A stretch of 64,000 nucleotides of DNA, taken from DAOUJI01 sp965237875. GTDB lineage: Bacteria > Chloroflexota > Dehalococcoidia > Lucifugimonadales > JAGWBF01. Of the stretch, positions 16,649 to 25,089 are shown piece by piece (the stretch's first letter is position 1; every line of letters begins with the position of its first letter). Under the pieces are notes generated by a model, which was not told the DNA's origin, did no database searches, and was given only the letters and a program-made list of their open reading frames with translations. The position numbers and the translations under genes are program-made. The stretch covers positions 744,001 to 808,000 of the forward strand of contig CBDEGP010000001.1 of NCBI GenBank assembly GCA_965237875.1, given 5' to 3'.

Positions 16649-17368
16649 ATGAAGAACAAAGTCGTTGGCAGCATGGATGAGGCCGTTGCAGACATCCCCG
16701 ACGGGTCCACCGTCATGTTCCCGGGTTTCGGGCCCACGGGCATGCCCAGGAACCTCATAGCCGCCCTTTTCCGGCAGGGAGCAAAGGACCTCACCGGGAT
16801 ATCCAACAGGTTCGGACGCCCCGAGGACCCTATGGACGTGTTGAACCTGATCGAGGCTGGGCGCATGAAGAAGATGGTCCTGGCCTTTTCCGCCGAGCCT
16901 CACCCTTCCCGCACCAGCGCTTGGTCAGACCTGTATCAGGCAGGCAAAATCGAGGCCGAATTGGTGCCCCAAGGGACGTTGGCTGAACGAATGCGCGCCG
17001 CCGGAGCCGGCATCGGGGGCTTCTACACACCCACGTCGGTGGGCACTGAATTGGCCGAGGGTAAAGAGCGCCGGACCATAAACGGCCGGGAGTATGTTCT
17101 GGAGTATCCGCTTCATGCCGACTATGCGTTCATTAGGGCCTACCGTGCGGACACCTTTGGCAACCTCCAGTACAGGCTGTCCCAACGCAACTTCAACCCG
17201 GTAATGGCCCAGGCGGCTAGAATCACCATAGTAGAGGTGGAGCACGAGATCGTGGAACCGGGCGAGATAGACCCCGACTGCGTACACACGCCCGGCATAT
17301 GCGTCGACCGCCTGGTGAAGATCCCACCACCACCCGAAGGAATCTTTGAAGAAGCCCGTAACCGATAA
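16649..17368 (+). CDS. 3-oxoacid-type CoA-transferase, subunit A
   Basis: 239 residues of the family I CoA-transferase alpha chain: 'GSTVMFPGFGPTGMPRNLI' (glycine-rich CoA site), 'VPQGTLAERMRAAGAGIGGFYTPTSVGTELAEGKE', 'EYPLHADYAFIRAYRADTFGNLQYR'. It pairs with the beta chain at 17407 to move CoA from succinyl- or acetyl-CoA to an acid. AAGGAGA precedes the ATG. Whether the substrate is acetoacetate, a branched or a ring-cleavage acid cannot be decided. Confidence 0.9.
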   Translation: MKNKVVGSMDEAVADIPDGSTVMFPGFGPTGMPRNLIAALFRQGAKDLTGISNRFGRPEDPMDVLNLIEAGRMKKMVLAFSAEPHPSRTSAWSDLYQAGKIEAELVPQGTLAERMRAAGAGIGGFYTPTSVGTELAEGKERRTINGREYVLEYPLHADYAFIRAYRADTFGNLQYRLSQRNFNPVMAQAARITIVEVEHEIVEPGEIDPDCVHTPGICVDRLVKIPPPPEGIFEEARNR

Positions 17369-17406
17369 CCCCCCTTTCCACTATTTCCGACATCGGAGGC
17401 AGCCGG

Positions 17407-18075
17407 ATGGATAAAAAACCTTTGGACCGACAGACCATGTGCAGCCGTTTGGCCATGGAATTTCAGGATGGATGGGTGGTCAACCTTGGCGTGGGAATGC
17501 CCACACTCTGCTCCAACTATGACTTCAAAGACGTGGACATCATCTTCCACTCCGAGAATGGGGTCATAGGTTACGGCCCCATCGCCAAAGAAGGGGAGGA
17601 AGACCTGCATCTGGTAAACGCCGGAGGCCAGTACACCACCATCCATAAAGGCGCCGCCATAGTGCATCACGCCGACTCCTTCGGCCTGATCCGGGGAGGC
17701 TACGTGGACGTGACTGTAATGGGCGCCTACGAGGTGTCGGAAAACGGAGACTTTGCCAATTGGCGAATCGCAGGCCGAGAGGGCGGCGGCATCGGCGGCG
17801 CCATGGACCTGGCGGTGGGCGCCAAAAGGGTGTACATAGCTCTCGAGCACACGACCAGGGAAGGTGAGCCAAGGCTCCTGAAGCGTTGCGCTCTCCCCGT
17901 AACCGCCGTCGGTGTGGTTACTATGGTGGTCACCAACCTGGGCCTGTTTGAGGTGTCTCCGCAGGGTTTTGTATTGAGGGAGATTGCCCCAGGCTACACG
18001 CCCGAGGAGGTCCAGGAGGTCACCGGAGCTGAGCTTATAATCTCCCCTGACCTCAAGGAGGTGGAAGTAAAATAG
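17407..18075 (+). CDS. 3-oxoacid-type CoA-transferase, subunit B
   Basis: 222 residues. E50 in 'FHSENGVIGYGP' is the nucleophilic glutamate that forms the glutamyl-CoA thioester. Other conserved parts are 'VNLGVGMPT', 'GGQYTTIHKGAAIVHHADSFGLIRGG' and 'VDVTVMGAYEVSENGDFANW'. A GGAGG site precedes the ATG, 38 bases after subunit A. Together they form an (AB)n transferase in the cytosol. Confidence 0.92.
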   Translation: MDKKPLDRQTMCSRLAMEFQDGWVVNLGVGMPTLCSNYDFKDVDIIFHSENGVIGYGPIAKEGEEDLHLVNAGGQYTTIHKGAAIVHHADSFGLIRGGYVDVTVMGAYEVSENGDFANWRIAGREGGGIGGAMDLAVGAKRVYIALEHTTREGEPRLLKRCALPVTAVGVVTMVVTNLGLFEVSPQGFVLREIAPGYTPEEVQEVTGAELIISPDLKEVEVK

Positions 18076-18131
18076 GCGCCGGAAGCGCGGGAACGCGGCG
18101 CGGCGGCAATGTTTGAAGACCGGAGGAGAGC

Positions 18132-19157
18132 ATGAGAGGCATAGTTTACGAGTCGGGCGGAGTTGAGGCGCTGGCCGTCACGGAACTGGCGGACCCAAAG
18201 CCCGCCGCGGGCGAGGCGTTGATTAGAGTCAAGGGCTGCGCCATGAACCACCTGGACGTTTGGGCGACCAAGAACCCGGACTCGCGTCGTTTCGGCGGAC
18301 CTCGAATCATGGGCAGCGACGTTTCGGGTGTGGTGGAGGAATTGGGCCCGGGGGTGACGGGATATTCCGTCGGAGACCAGGTGGTGGTGTCCCCGGGTAT
18401 AAGCTGCCAGCAGTGCTTCCAGTGCCTGCGCGGACGACACGCCGACTGCCCGCAATACCATCTGCTGGGCGTGGGCAGGGACGGCGGTTATTCGGAGCTA
18501 ATGACCGTTCCGGCGGCCAACCTGGCTCCCCTCCCCGGCAACCTTAGCCTGGAAGAAGCGGCTTCAGTGCCGCTGGTTTTTATCACGGCCTGGCGAATGC
18601 TCCATGAAAAGGCCAGGGTCGAACCGGGAGAGTGGGTCCTGGTGACTGCGGCCGGCAGCGGAGTGGGCATCGCCGCCATACAAATCGCCAAGGCCACCGG
18701 CGCAAAAGTCATCACCACGGCCTCAACGGAGGAGAAGCGCCGGAAAGGCCTGGACCTGGGAGCGGACGCTGCCATCGACTACACCCAGCCCGACTGGCAT
18801 CAGCAGCTCCTTGATATCACCGATGGCCGCGGCGTAAACGTGGCGGCGGACAGTGTCGGAGGCAGGACCATTGAAGAGTTGATAAAGGGGATGGCCTCCG
18901 GCGGAAGGGTAGTGAACTGCGGTTTCACCGACACCACTCCCATGTCAATCGAAATGGCCACGTTGCGGGACCGGAGAATATCGGTGGGCTGGTCTTTCAT
19001 GGGAAGCAACAGCTACATGCACGAGTCCCTCAGGCTGATGGAAGCCGGGAGAATGAAGCCGGTGGTGCATAAGGTCTTTCCCTTCGAGCAGGTCCAGGAC
19101 GCCCATCGGGCCATGATAAACAGGGACAATTTTGGGAAGATAGTGCTCACCTGGTAG
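18132..19157 (+). CDS. Zinc-binding MDR dehydrogenase / quinone oxidoreductase-like
   Basis: 341 residues. A structural-zinc cysteine set is present (C92, C95, C98, C106) and a Rossmann motif 'VTAAGSGVGIAAIQIAKATGAKVI'. The catalytic zinc ligands are not conserved: N39 replaces the usual Cys-Gly-Ser-Asp context and 'GSDVSG' replaces GHExxG. This pattern occurs in acryloyl-CoA reductase/quinone-reductase-like MDR proteins that act without catalytic zinc, reducing an activated double bond with NAD(P)H. GGAGGAG precedes the ATG. Position just after the CoA-transferase fits action on a CoA ester or enone. Confidence 0.82.
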   Translation: MRGIVYESGGVEALAVTELADPKPAAGEALIRVKGCAMNHLDVWATKNPDSRRFGGPRIMGSDVSGVVEELGPGVTGYSVGDQVVVSPGISCQQCFQCLRGRHADCPQYHLLGVGRDGGYSELMTVPAANLAPLPGNLSLEEAASVPLVFITAWRMLHEKARVEPGEWVLVTAAGSGVGIAAIQIAKATGAKVITTASTEEKRRKGLDLGADAAIDYTQPDWHQQLLDITDGRGVNVAADSVGGRTIEELIKGMASGGRVVNCGFTDTTPMSIEMATLRDRRISVGWSFMGSNSYMHESLRLMEAGRMKPVVHKVFPFEQVQDAHRAMINRDNFGKIVLTW

Positions 19158-19177
19158 TTGTCAGTAGGGAGGCGGCG

Positions 19178-19756
19178 ATGGCGGACGAGTCTTTGATCGG
19201 GGACTTCATAGACAAGGTCAAGAAAGAGATTTCGGATAAGGGCGTCACCGTCGAGGCGCTTTCAGTCATAGCGTCTATGATGCAGGAGCTAAGCCGTCGG
19301 GACGACCTCTTCGACCTGGGCGTCTGGCGTGAGCCCACCCCGGGAGGGAACACCATCGGTTCTTACCGCCTCCACTCCGAGTCGGACGACACGCTGGTCC
19401 TGTCCGTGTCCCGCTTCTCCCAGGAGAAGCCCACCCCGGTCCACACCCACGGAACCTGGGGCGTGATTTGCGGCTACGGAGGCAGGGACCGGTACGAAGG
19501 TTGGAAACGGGTGGACGACGGCTCTGTGCCGGAAAAGGCCGAGTTGGAATTGCTGGTGGACACCGTGCTCGAGCGGGGTGACGCCGTCTACTGGCTGGAG
19601 TATCCCGGCGACATCCATAGGCAGCAGGCCCTGGGGGATGAGCCGTCATGGGAGGCGCTGCTCATGGGTAAGAGCACGAGAGGCGTGACGAGGCTCCACT
19701 TTGATCCGGACAAGGGCGCCGTCTGGGAGGTGGCCCCGCCGGAGACTGCCGTATAG
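19178..19756 (+). CDS. Cysteine dioxygenase-like cupin
   Basis: 192 residues of a double-stranded beta-helix family related to cysteine dioxygenase. The iron-ligand set fits H89 and H91 ('PVHTHGTWGVICGYGG') and H147 ('PGDIHRQ'), with 'GSYRLHSESDDTLVLSVSRF' preceding. Predicted non-heme Fe(II) dioxygenase for a thiol or similar small molecule. AGGGAGG site before the ATG; 21 bases after the MDR gene. Confidence 0.75.
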   Translation: MADESLIGDFIDKVKKEISDKGVTVEALSVIASMMQELSRRDDLFDLGVWREPTPGGNTIGSYRLHSESDDTLVLSVSRFSQEKPTPVHTHGTWGVICGYGGRDRYEGWKRVDDGSVPEKAELELLVDTVLERGDAVYWLEYPGDIHRQQALGDEPSWEALLMGKSTRGVTRLHFDPDKGAVWEVAPPETAV

Positions 19757-19766
19757 CCGTCCGGCA

Positions 19767-20471
19767 ATGAGAGCGCTTGGGAGAGAGCTGGTTGCCCCCT
19801 TCGGAGACTACTGGAGGCGGGTTGAGTCTGAAATCGGAATTCCCTGGGAGCTTGCGGAGAACGGCCACTGGACCGTCTTCGGAGACCAAGCCTACATCCC
19901 AGCGTCCGGCCGGCTGCCTCAATGGATGGAGTTGCCAGACTTCGCCCTCAGTTTCCACGTGGCCCACGAGTTGACCCACGTGCTCATGAGGAAACGCGGC
20001 TTCCCCATCACCGGCAGGGGGCCGCAATACGCTCCCAATTCCCATGAGGCCAGAGTCGGCGGCGACCTTGAGGAGATGGTAGGCCATCCGGGGTTGGAAC
20101 GCATCTTGGACCCCTTCCCCTTCGATAAGTCCCATATCCAGCAGAGGCTTTTCGAAGGCGCTCGGAACGGGCTGGAGAATTCTCCCATTCCCACCGCGGG
20201 CAGCTTGTGGTGGATGACTTGGGCCATGCGCTTCTGTGAACTCCAATTCCTCCTGCCGGAGCAGATGTGGCTGCGGCTGGAGGTCGTATACGACGGGCGA
20301 TGCCCGGACATTGCCGTCAAAGGACGGGAACTTGTTGAGATAATGCTCAGCGAGGGTTTCGAGGTCCCGGACCAGGCGCTCAACGCCATGGTCCGCTGCC
20401 GGAACGCTCTGGGGTTGCAGGAAGAAGCCAGGTGTCTGATCACCGACCCGAGGGACGGAAAGACCTACTAG
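19767..20471 (+). CDS. Unknown protein with HExxH zinc-peptidase motif
   Basis: 234 residues from ATG 19767; a start at 19701 would overlap the upstream gene by 56 bases. H67-E-L-T-H71 within 'FHVAHELTHVLMRKRGFP' is a good gluzincin-type signature, and the segment 'FEVPDQALNAMVRCRNALGL' follows later. No signal peptide or membrane span, so it would be cytosolic. No family recognised. It closes the catabolic run and follows the cupin by 10 bases. A peptidase role is inference from the motif alone. Confidence 0.65.
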   Translation: MRALGRELVAPFGDYWRRVESEIGIPWELAENGHWTVFGDQAYIPASGRLPQWMELPDFALSFHVAHELTHVLMRKRGFPITGRGPQYAPNSHEARVGGDLEEMVGHPGLERILDPFPFDKSHIQQRLFEGARNGLENSPIPTAGSLWWMTWAMRFCELQFLLPEQMWLRLEVVYDGRCPDIAVKGRELVEIMLSEGFEVPDQALNAMVRCRNALGLQEEARCLITDPRDGKTY

Positions 20472-20642
20472 TCCGGTCCGTGTCCAGGTTTCGGGCCAAG
20501 AACCATGCCTTTCCCCTTGAATTTATAGGGAGTCGGAAAGTATCGTCAACCTAGGGGATGAGCGCGGCGGCGCCGTCCCGCCGTCCGTGTCCCGTATTTG
20601 GGACGGGAGACTTCCCCGCGAGGCGGGAAGAATGTGGGGTGG

Positions 20643-23222
20643 ATGTTGGTGGGGAGACTGCTCTCTAGAGGTCCTTGGAGCATATTTCCAGGTCGCAACA
20701 CAGCGGCTAAGTTTTCGCTGCTGGCGCTGCTGTCGGTGAGCTTGCTGTTGGCGGCGGCCTGCAACGGTGACAGCAGGGTCACCGAAACCCCTACCCCAAC
20801 CGTTAAAGCGCCTACTCTCACCCCGACGTCTACTCCTGCTCCTACTCCTACGCCTACACCTGGACCCGTCCCCACCTCCACCCCCACTCCCACGTCTGCG
20901 CCGACCGTCGCACCCAGGACTCCTATCCCTACTCCCACTTCCATTCCCACTGGCGCTCCTATGTCTACACACACTCCTACACCGCCGCCGCCGCCGTCGC
21001 CCACTCCCACCCCGGCGCCTCCGCCTCAGAGGTTCCACAGTGAGAGTCTGGAACTCCGGATGATTTCTCCCCAGGGAGACTTGAAGCTCTCCCAACGTTC
21101 CATCTCAGCAAGCGGTCTGACCTCCCCCGACGCAGTGGTGAGCGTCAACGGGATGTTGGCGAGCGTCGACGACGAAGGGAATTTCACGGCTGAGAACGTT
21201 CCCCTGAATGAGGGTCCCAACCTACTGGAAATCATAGCGTCGGACCTCTCGGGAGCTATGACGTCCGAGGTGTTGGCCGTTGCCGTAACCGAGGATGAGG
21301 CCGTCTTTGGCGTCGTAAGCGACATTGAAGATGTCGGCCAAGGGCTGACGAGGATTACCCTGAACTCCCGGGACGGGACACAATCGACGGTCGAGTCCAG
21401 CATCGTCACTGGGGCGCTGGTTCCGGGAAGGACCGCCGCCGCCGTCGGGGACATCCGTATAGGAGACTCTCTGGCGGTCACAGGCTCTGTCAACAGAGGG
21501 GCAGTGTCGGCAGACTTGATCATGGTCAAACCGGCGTCTCCTGTTTCCCACACCCATATCGTGGCGGCCCTCGTGGGAGCTTCTGAGACTGGGGACGTCC
21601 GGCTGATGGACGCTCAAGGCAACCTCGTGAACGCGGCAGTGTCTAATCAGGCTGGGTATGTCGTCGAGACGGCCGACGTGGTCACGGTTGCGCTCAGGCA
21701 AGACCTGAAAACCGGCTCTCTTGTGCTTAGCGGGGCTCAAAGCTGGGACGACAGTGTTAACAGACTCAGGAGAGCTATCGAAGAATCCGAGACCCGCGGG
21801 CCCCAAGGCAACCGGACCCGGTTGGGCCGCAGGCTGCAGGGCGCCGTCACGGGGTCTCTAACGACCTCTATGGAGCTGGTGTACAGGGTGGACTCCAACT
21901 CTCGCTTCATCTTCCAGCAAGCCTTTAACACGCGCCTGACCGTCTTGTCCCAGGCGCTTGACGACCTGGGGCTGGGTCCTGCGCTGATCAGAGGCCGTGG
22001 TGTGATTGAAGGAACTTCAAGAACCGGCGGTGCGGTCTTCATAGCCCCCGAGGCGGGGCCTGAGTTCATCCTGAATCTGTCGGACGACACTGAGCTGCGG
22101 GTCTTTGGAGACCCTGCGACCTTCGCAAAGCTGGAGCTTGGGCAGCGGGCGGCTTTCCTCTACAGCCCGTCGGACTCATCCCTTTCCAGTTTGGACGTGT
22201 TGTTCCCACGGTTGTCGCCGTCAGCCGCGGAAGCGTTGCGTGTGCAGGCGCTTGTAGGAGAGCTGCAAGGGACTCTCGCGTCGGCGCCGGTCGCCGGGTC
22301 TGTGACGCTGAGGCTGGACAGCAGGGCCCTGGTGACGTTGGCCGTCTCAGACGACGTGAGGGTCAATATTTTCGGGCAGCCCGCCGGCTTGGAGGGTCTC
22401 GCGCCCGGGGCCAACGTAAAGGCCCTCTATGATCCGGACCTGGCCTCCGTTGTGGCAATCGACGTCATCGACGTAAATCAAACCTTCGTAAGCGGTGTCG
22501 TGGAATCGATCGTGCCGAAGTTCCGAGCGGGGTTGATTATTCCCGGCGCCGGCGAGGAAGGAAACATAATCATCATCACTCCGCAGGGAGACCGTGCAGT
22601 CCTTAAAATCACGCAGGAGACTCTGGTTGAGAGAGACGGCGTCCGCCTCAACATAGGCGCTCCCAGGCTCGGCGACCTGGTAAGGCCCACCACCGGCTAC
22701 GACCCGTCCACCAGGAACTTAATCAAGCTCTCAGTCAGGTCTCCTGAGGTGCGGGGGACTGTCAGAGGGACGCTGGAGCGCCAGCCGGGGCGGAGGACCT
22801 TGACCCTGTCCACGGACTCCCTGAAGCTCGTCAGCTTTAACGTGCTCGAAGACACCGTGCTGCTTGTAAGAGGCGATGAAGGGGAGGAGGAAGCCGCCTT
22901 CGACGCTCTGGAAATGGGTTCCAGGGTGGTGTACGCCCAATACGAACCCTTTACCGGCGGGTTGTCCAAGCTGCTGCTGGACCCGCCAAGAGTAAGAGGG
23001 ACCAGCGGGTCCATAGCGCTCCTGGACAACGAGAAGGGCGTCATTGCCATAGCTCCGCCAACCGGAGGGACCATAAGGCTCCTTGTCCCCAACAAACCTG
23101 GGATCATAACCGTCAACGGCCAGCCCGGTTCTTTGAGGGACCTGACGCCGGACTTGTTCATCGACGAGGTCTATTACGACGGGAACAACATTGTAGTGCG
23201 TCTGACGGCATCCGGAGGCTAG
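20643..23222 (+). CDS. Large Pro/Thr-rich lipoprotein with Ig-like and DUF5666-like repeats
   Basis: 859 residues from ATG 20643; a TTG at 20598 would add 15. A hydrophobic segment ends in the lipobox LAAAC (Cys at residue 40), so the mature protein is probably lipid-anchored outside the membrane. Residues ~46-127 are a Thr-Pro repeat linker ('TPTPTPGPVPTSTPTPT'). Next comes an Ig-like, glucodextranase-B-like domain ('SPDAVVSVNGMLASVDDEGNF...LLEIIASDLSG'). Several beta-rich units of DUF5666 type follow ('VFGVVSDIEDVGQGLTRITL', 'GDSLAVTGSVNRGAVSADLI', 'VRGTVRGTLERQPGRRTLTL'). Function unknown; a surface protein on a stalk is the simplest reading. Confidence 0.75.
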   Translation: MLVGRLLSRGPWSIFPGRNTAAKFSLLALLSVSLLLAAACNGDSRVTETPTPTVKAPTLTPTSTPAPTPTPTPGPVPTSTPTPTSAPTVAPRTPIPTPTSIPTGAPMSTHTPTPPPPPSPTPTPAPPPQRFHSESLELRMISPQGDLKLSQRSISASGLTSPDAVVSVNGMLASVDDEGNFTAENVPLNEGPNLLEIIASDLSGAMTSEVLAVAVTEDEAVFGVVSDIEDVGQGLTRITLNSRDGTQSTVESSIVTGALVPGRTAAAVGDIRIGDSLAVTGSVNRGAVSADLIMVKPASPVSHTHIVAALVGASETGDVRLMDAQGNLVNAAVSNQAGYVVETADVVTVALRQDLKTGSLVLSGAQSWDDSVNRLRRAIEESETRGPQGNRTRLGRRLQGAVTGSLTTSMELVYRVDSNSRFIFQQAFNTRLTVLSQALDDLGLGPALIRGRGVIEGTSRTGGAVFIAPEAGPEFILNLSDDTELRVFGDPATFAKLELGQRAAFLYSPSDSSLSSLDVLFPRLSPSAAEALRVQALVGELQGTLASAPVAGSVTLRLDSRALVTLAVSDDVRVNIFGQPAGLEGLAPGANVKALYDPDLASVVAIDVIDVNQTFVSGVVESIVPKFRAGLIIPGAGEEGNIIIITPQGDRAVLKITQETLVERDGVRLNIGAPRLGDLVRPTTGYDPSTRNLIKLSVRSPEVRGTVRGTLERQPGRRTLTLSTDSLKLVSFNVLEDTVLLVRGDEGEEEAAFDALEMGSRVVYAQYEPFTGGLSKLLLDPPRVRGTSGSIALLDNEKGVIAIAPPTGGTIRLLVPNKPGIITVNGQPGSLRDLTPDLFIDEVYYDGNNIVVRLTASGG
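20785..21025 (+). repeat. Low-complexity CCT/ACT/CCC triplet tract encoding Thr-Pro
   Basis: Short imperfect repeats of CCTACTCCC-type triplets run for about 240 bases inside the lipoprotein gene. They produce long spurious frames on the opposite strand. Length variation between strains would be expected. Confidence 0.8.
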
Positions 23223-23238
23223 CGGCTGGCGTTGGCGC

Positions 23239-23244
23239 TATAAT
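23239..23244 (+). promoter_or_regulatory. TATAAT placed for a leaderless ABC-exporter transcript
   Basis: A perfect TATAAT ends 6 bases before the ATG at 23251, so transcription would begin at or next to the start codon. No good -35 hexamer lies 16-19 bases upstream. The gene has no Shine-Dalgarno sequence, consistent with a leaderless message. Confidence 0.35.
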
Positions 23245-23250
23245 GCACCG

Positions 23251-25071
23251 ATGGGCATTCTCCTCCGACTGGCTGGATACGCCCTGCGCATCTCTCCGTT
23301 CCGCCTGGTTCTGACTTACGTCTGCCTGATAGGTTCCACCCTTCTTTCTTTGGCGATGCCTCGACTCCTGGGCATCTCCATAGACAGGGTCCTCGAGAGC
23401 GGCGATGTCAGTGTTCTTCGGTGGTTGGCGCTGACAGCCCTGCTGATAAGCTTGGTTGCCGGGGTTTTCCACTACGGGCAGACTTACTTATCGGAGTACA
23501 TCTCCCAGAATGTGGCTTATCAGCTTCGCCACGCCTTCCTGTCCCGGCTGCAGGGGCTGAGCTATGGGTTCCACGACCGCCATAAGACCGGAGACCTCAT
23601 GTCCAGGGCCGCCGCCGACGTGGAGAGCATCCGCTGGTTCGTATCTTTCGGTCTCATATACTCCGTTCACATACTTACGCTGCTGGTTGCCGTGTCTGTG
23701 TTGCTTATCACCATATCCTGGGACCTGGGTCTGTTGGGCCTGGCGGCTGTCCCGGCGGCTGTGTATATCGCTGTCACCATGAGCCGCAGGTTCAGGAGGA
23801 TGTGGCGGGACGTGCAGGAAGACACCGGAAGGATGTCCACGGTCCTCCAGGAGAACCTGTCGGGAATGAGGGTGGTCAAGAGTTTCGGCGCCGAAGAACG
23901 GCAGATGGAGAAGTTCGGGGAGGCGGCAAGCATTGTCGCTGAGAAGACTTTTGCCGTCAGCCGGCTTCATGCGGCGAACTCATCACTGCTGAACATGCTC
24001 TTTACCGTTGTGACCGCATTGGTGGTCTGGTACGGCGGAAGCAAGATCATCAACGGATACGACAGCGGCGTAGGCTTGTTCCTGGGACTGAGTCCCGGCG
24101 AGCTGACCCAGTTCGTCCTCTATATGGGACTTCTGGTGTTCCCCATACGGATGTCCGGGTGGGTGGTGAACAACTACGCCAGGGCTATAGCCGCAGGGGA
24201 CCGCATCTTTTACGTGATAGACGCCCAATCGCCGGTCGAGGAGAAAGAGGACGCCGAGGACCTGGAGAGAGCGGAAGGACGCGTTGGATTTGAGGGGGTG
24301 GGATTCCACTACGGTCTGGATGAAGAGCGCGGAAACGGAGAGGCTTACCCGCCGGTCTTGCGTGACATCCATCTAACGATAGAGCCGGGGCAGCGGGTGG
24401 CCGTCCTGGGGGCGCCCGGCAGCGGCAAGAGCGCCATGGTCTCGCTGATACCCCGTTTTTATGACGTGACCGCGGGGCGTGTCACCCTGGACAACAGGGA
24501 CGTGCGTGACCTCAGCCTGCGCAGCCTGCGCAGGAACGTAGGCATTGTGCCTCAGGATGTGTTCCTCTTCGCCGCCACAATCAGGGAGAACATCGCCTAC
24601 GGAGCGCCCGACGCTCCATTGGAGAGTGTAATCGAAGCCGCCAAGTCGGCCCAGATACACAACTTCATTGACGGCCTCCCCGACAAGTACGAAACCCTGG
24701 TGGGCGAACGTGGAATCACTCTTTCCGGCGGCCAACGCCAACGGGTCGCCTTGGCCAGGACGCTGCTGATGGACCCTCCCGTCCTGCTGTTGGACGATTC
24801 CACGTCCAGCGTCGACGTGGACACGGAGGTCCTGATACGTCAGGCCCTTGAAGAGGTGATGAAAGGCCGCACCACCATCGCCGTCACCCACAGGATAAGC
24901 GCCGTCAGAAAAGCCGATCTGGTGCTGGTCATGGAAGGCGGACGGGTTGTGGAGAGGGGCTCCCATGAGGAGTTGATGGCTTTGAACGGACTCTACCGGG
25001 AGATATACAGGATACAGCTGGAGATGGAAGAGGACGTGGCGGCCAGAACGTGGGCGGCAGATGGCAGCTGA
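23251..25071 (+). CDS. ABC exporter half-transporter with degenerate ATP site (subunit 1)
   Basis: 606 residues: an N-terminal six-helix exporter domain (ABC_membrane; 'FHDRHKTGDLMSRAAADVESIR', 'LQENLSGMRVVKSFGAE') and a C-terminal ATPase. Walker A GAPGSGKS at 387-394, signature LSGGQ at 491-495, Walker B VLLLDD at 511-516. D516 replaces the catalytic Glu. In heterodimeric exporters such as TM287/288 and BmrCD this subunit carries the degenerate site. Partner is the gene at 25090. Together they would pump drugs or lipids outward. Substrate unknown. Confidence 0.9.
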   Translation: MGILLRLAGYALRISPFRLVLTYVCLIGSTLLSLAMPRLLGISIDRVLESGDVSVLRWLALTALLISLVAGVFHYGQTYLSEYISQNVAYQLRHAFLSRLQGLSYGFHDRHKTGDLMSRAAADVESIRWFVSFGLIYSVHILTLLVAVSVLLITISWDLGLLGLAAVPAAVYIAVTMSRRFRRMWRDVQEDTGRMSTVLQENLSGMRVVKSFGAEERQMEKFGEAASIVAEKTFAVSRLHAANSSLLNMLFTVVTALVVWYGGSKIINGYDSGVGLFLGLSPGELTQFVLYMGLLVFPIRMSGWVVNNYARAIAAGDRIFYVIDAQSPVEEKEDAEDLERAEGRVGFEGVGFHYGLDEERGNGEAYPPVLRDIHLTIEPGQRVAVLGAPGSGKSAMVSLIPRFYDVTAGRVTLDNRDVRDLSLRSLRRNVGIVPQDVFLFAATIRENIAYGAPDAPLESVIEAAKSAQIHNFIDGLPDKYETLVGERGITLSGGQRQRVALARTLLMDPPVLLLDDSTSSVDVDTEVLIRQALEEVMKGRTTIAVTHRISAVRKADLVLVMEGGRVVERGSHEELMALNGLYREIYRIQLEMEEDVAARTWAADGS

Positions 25072-25089
25072 CAGTGCAGGTTGGATGAA

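Noticed and set aside
20785..21025. Possible CRISPR or tandem-repeat array
   Set aside because: Units are 3-9 bases, in frame and encode a Thr-Pro linker; there are no spacers.
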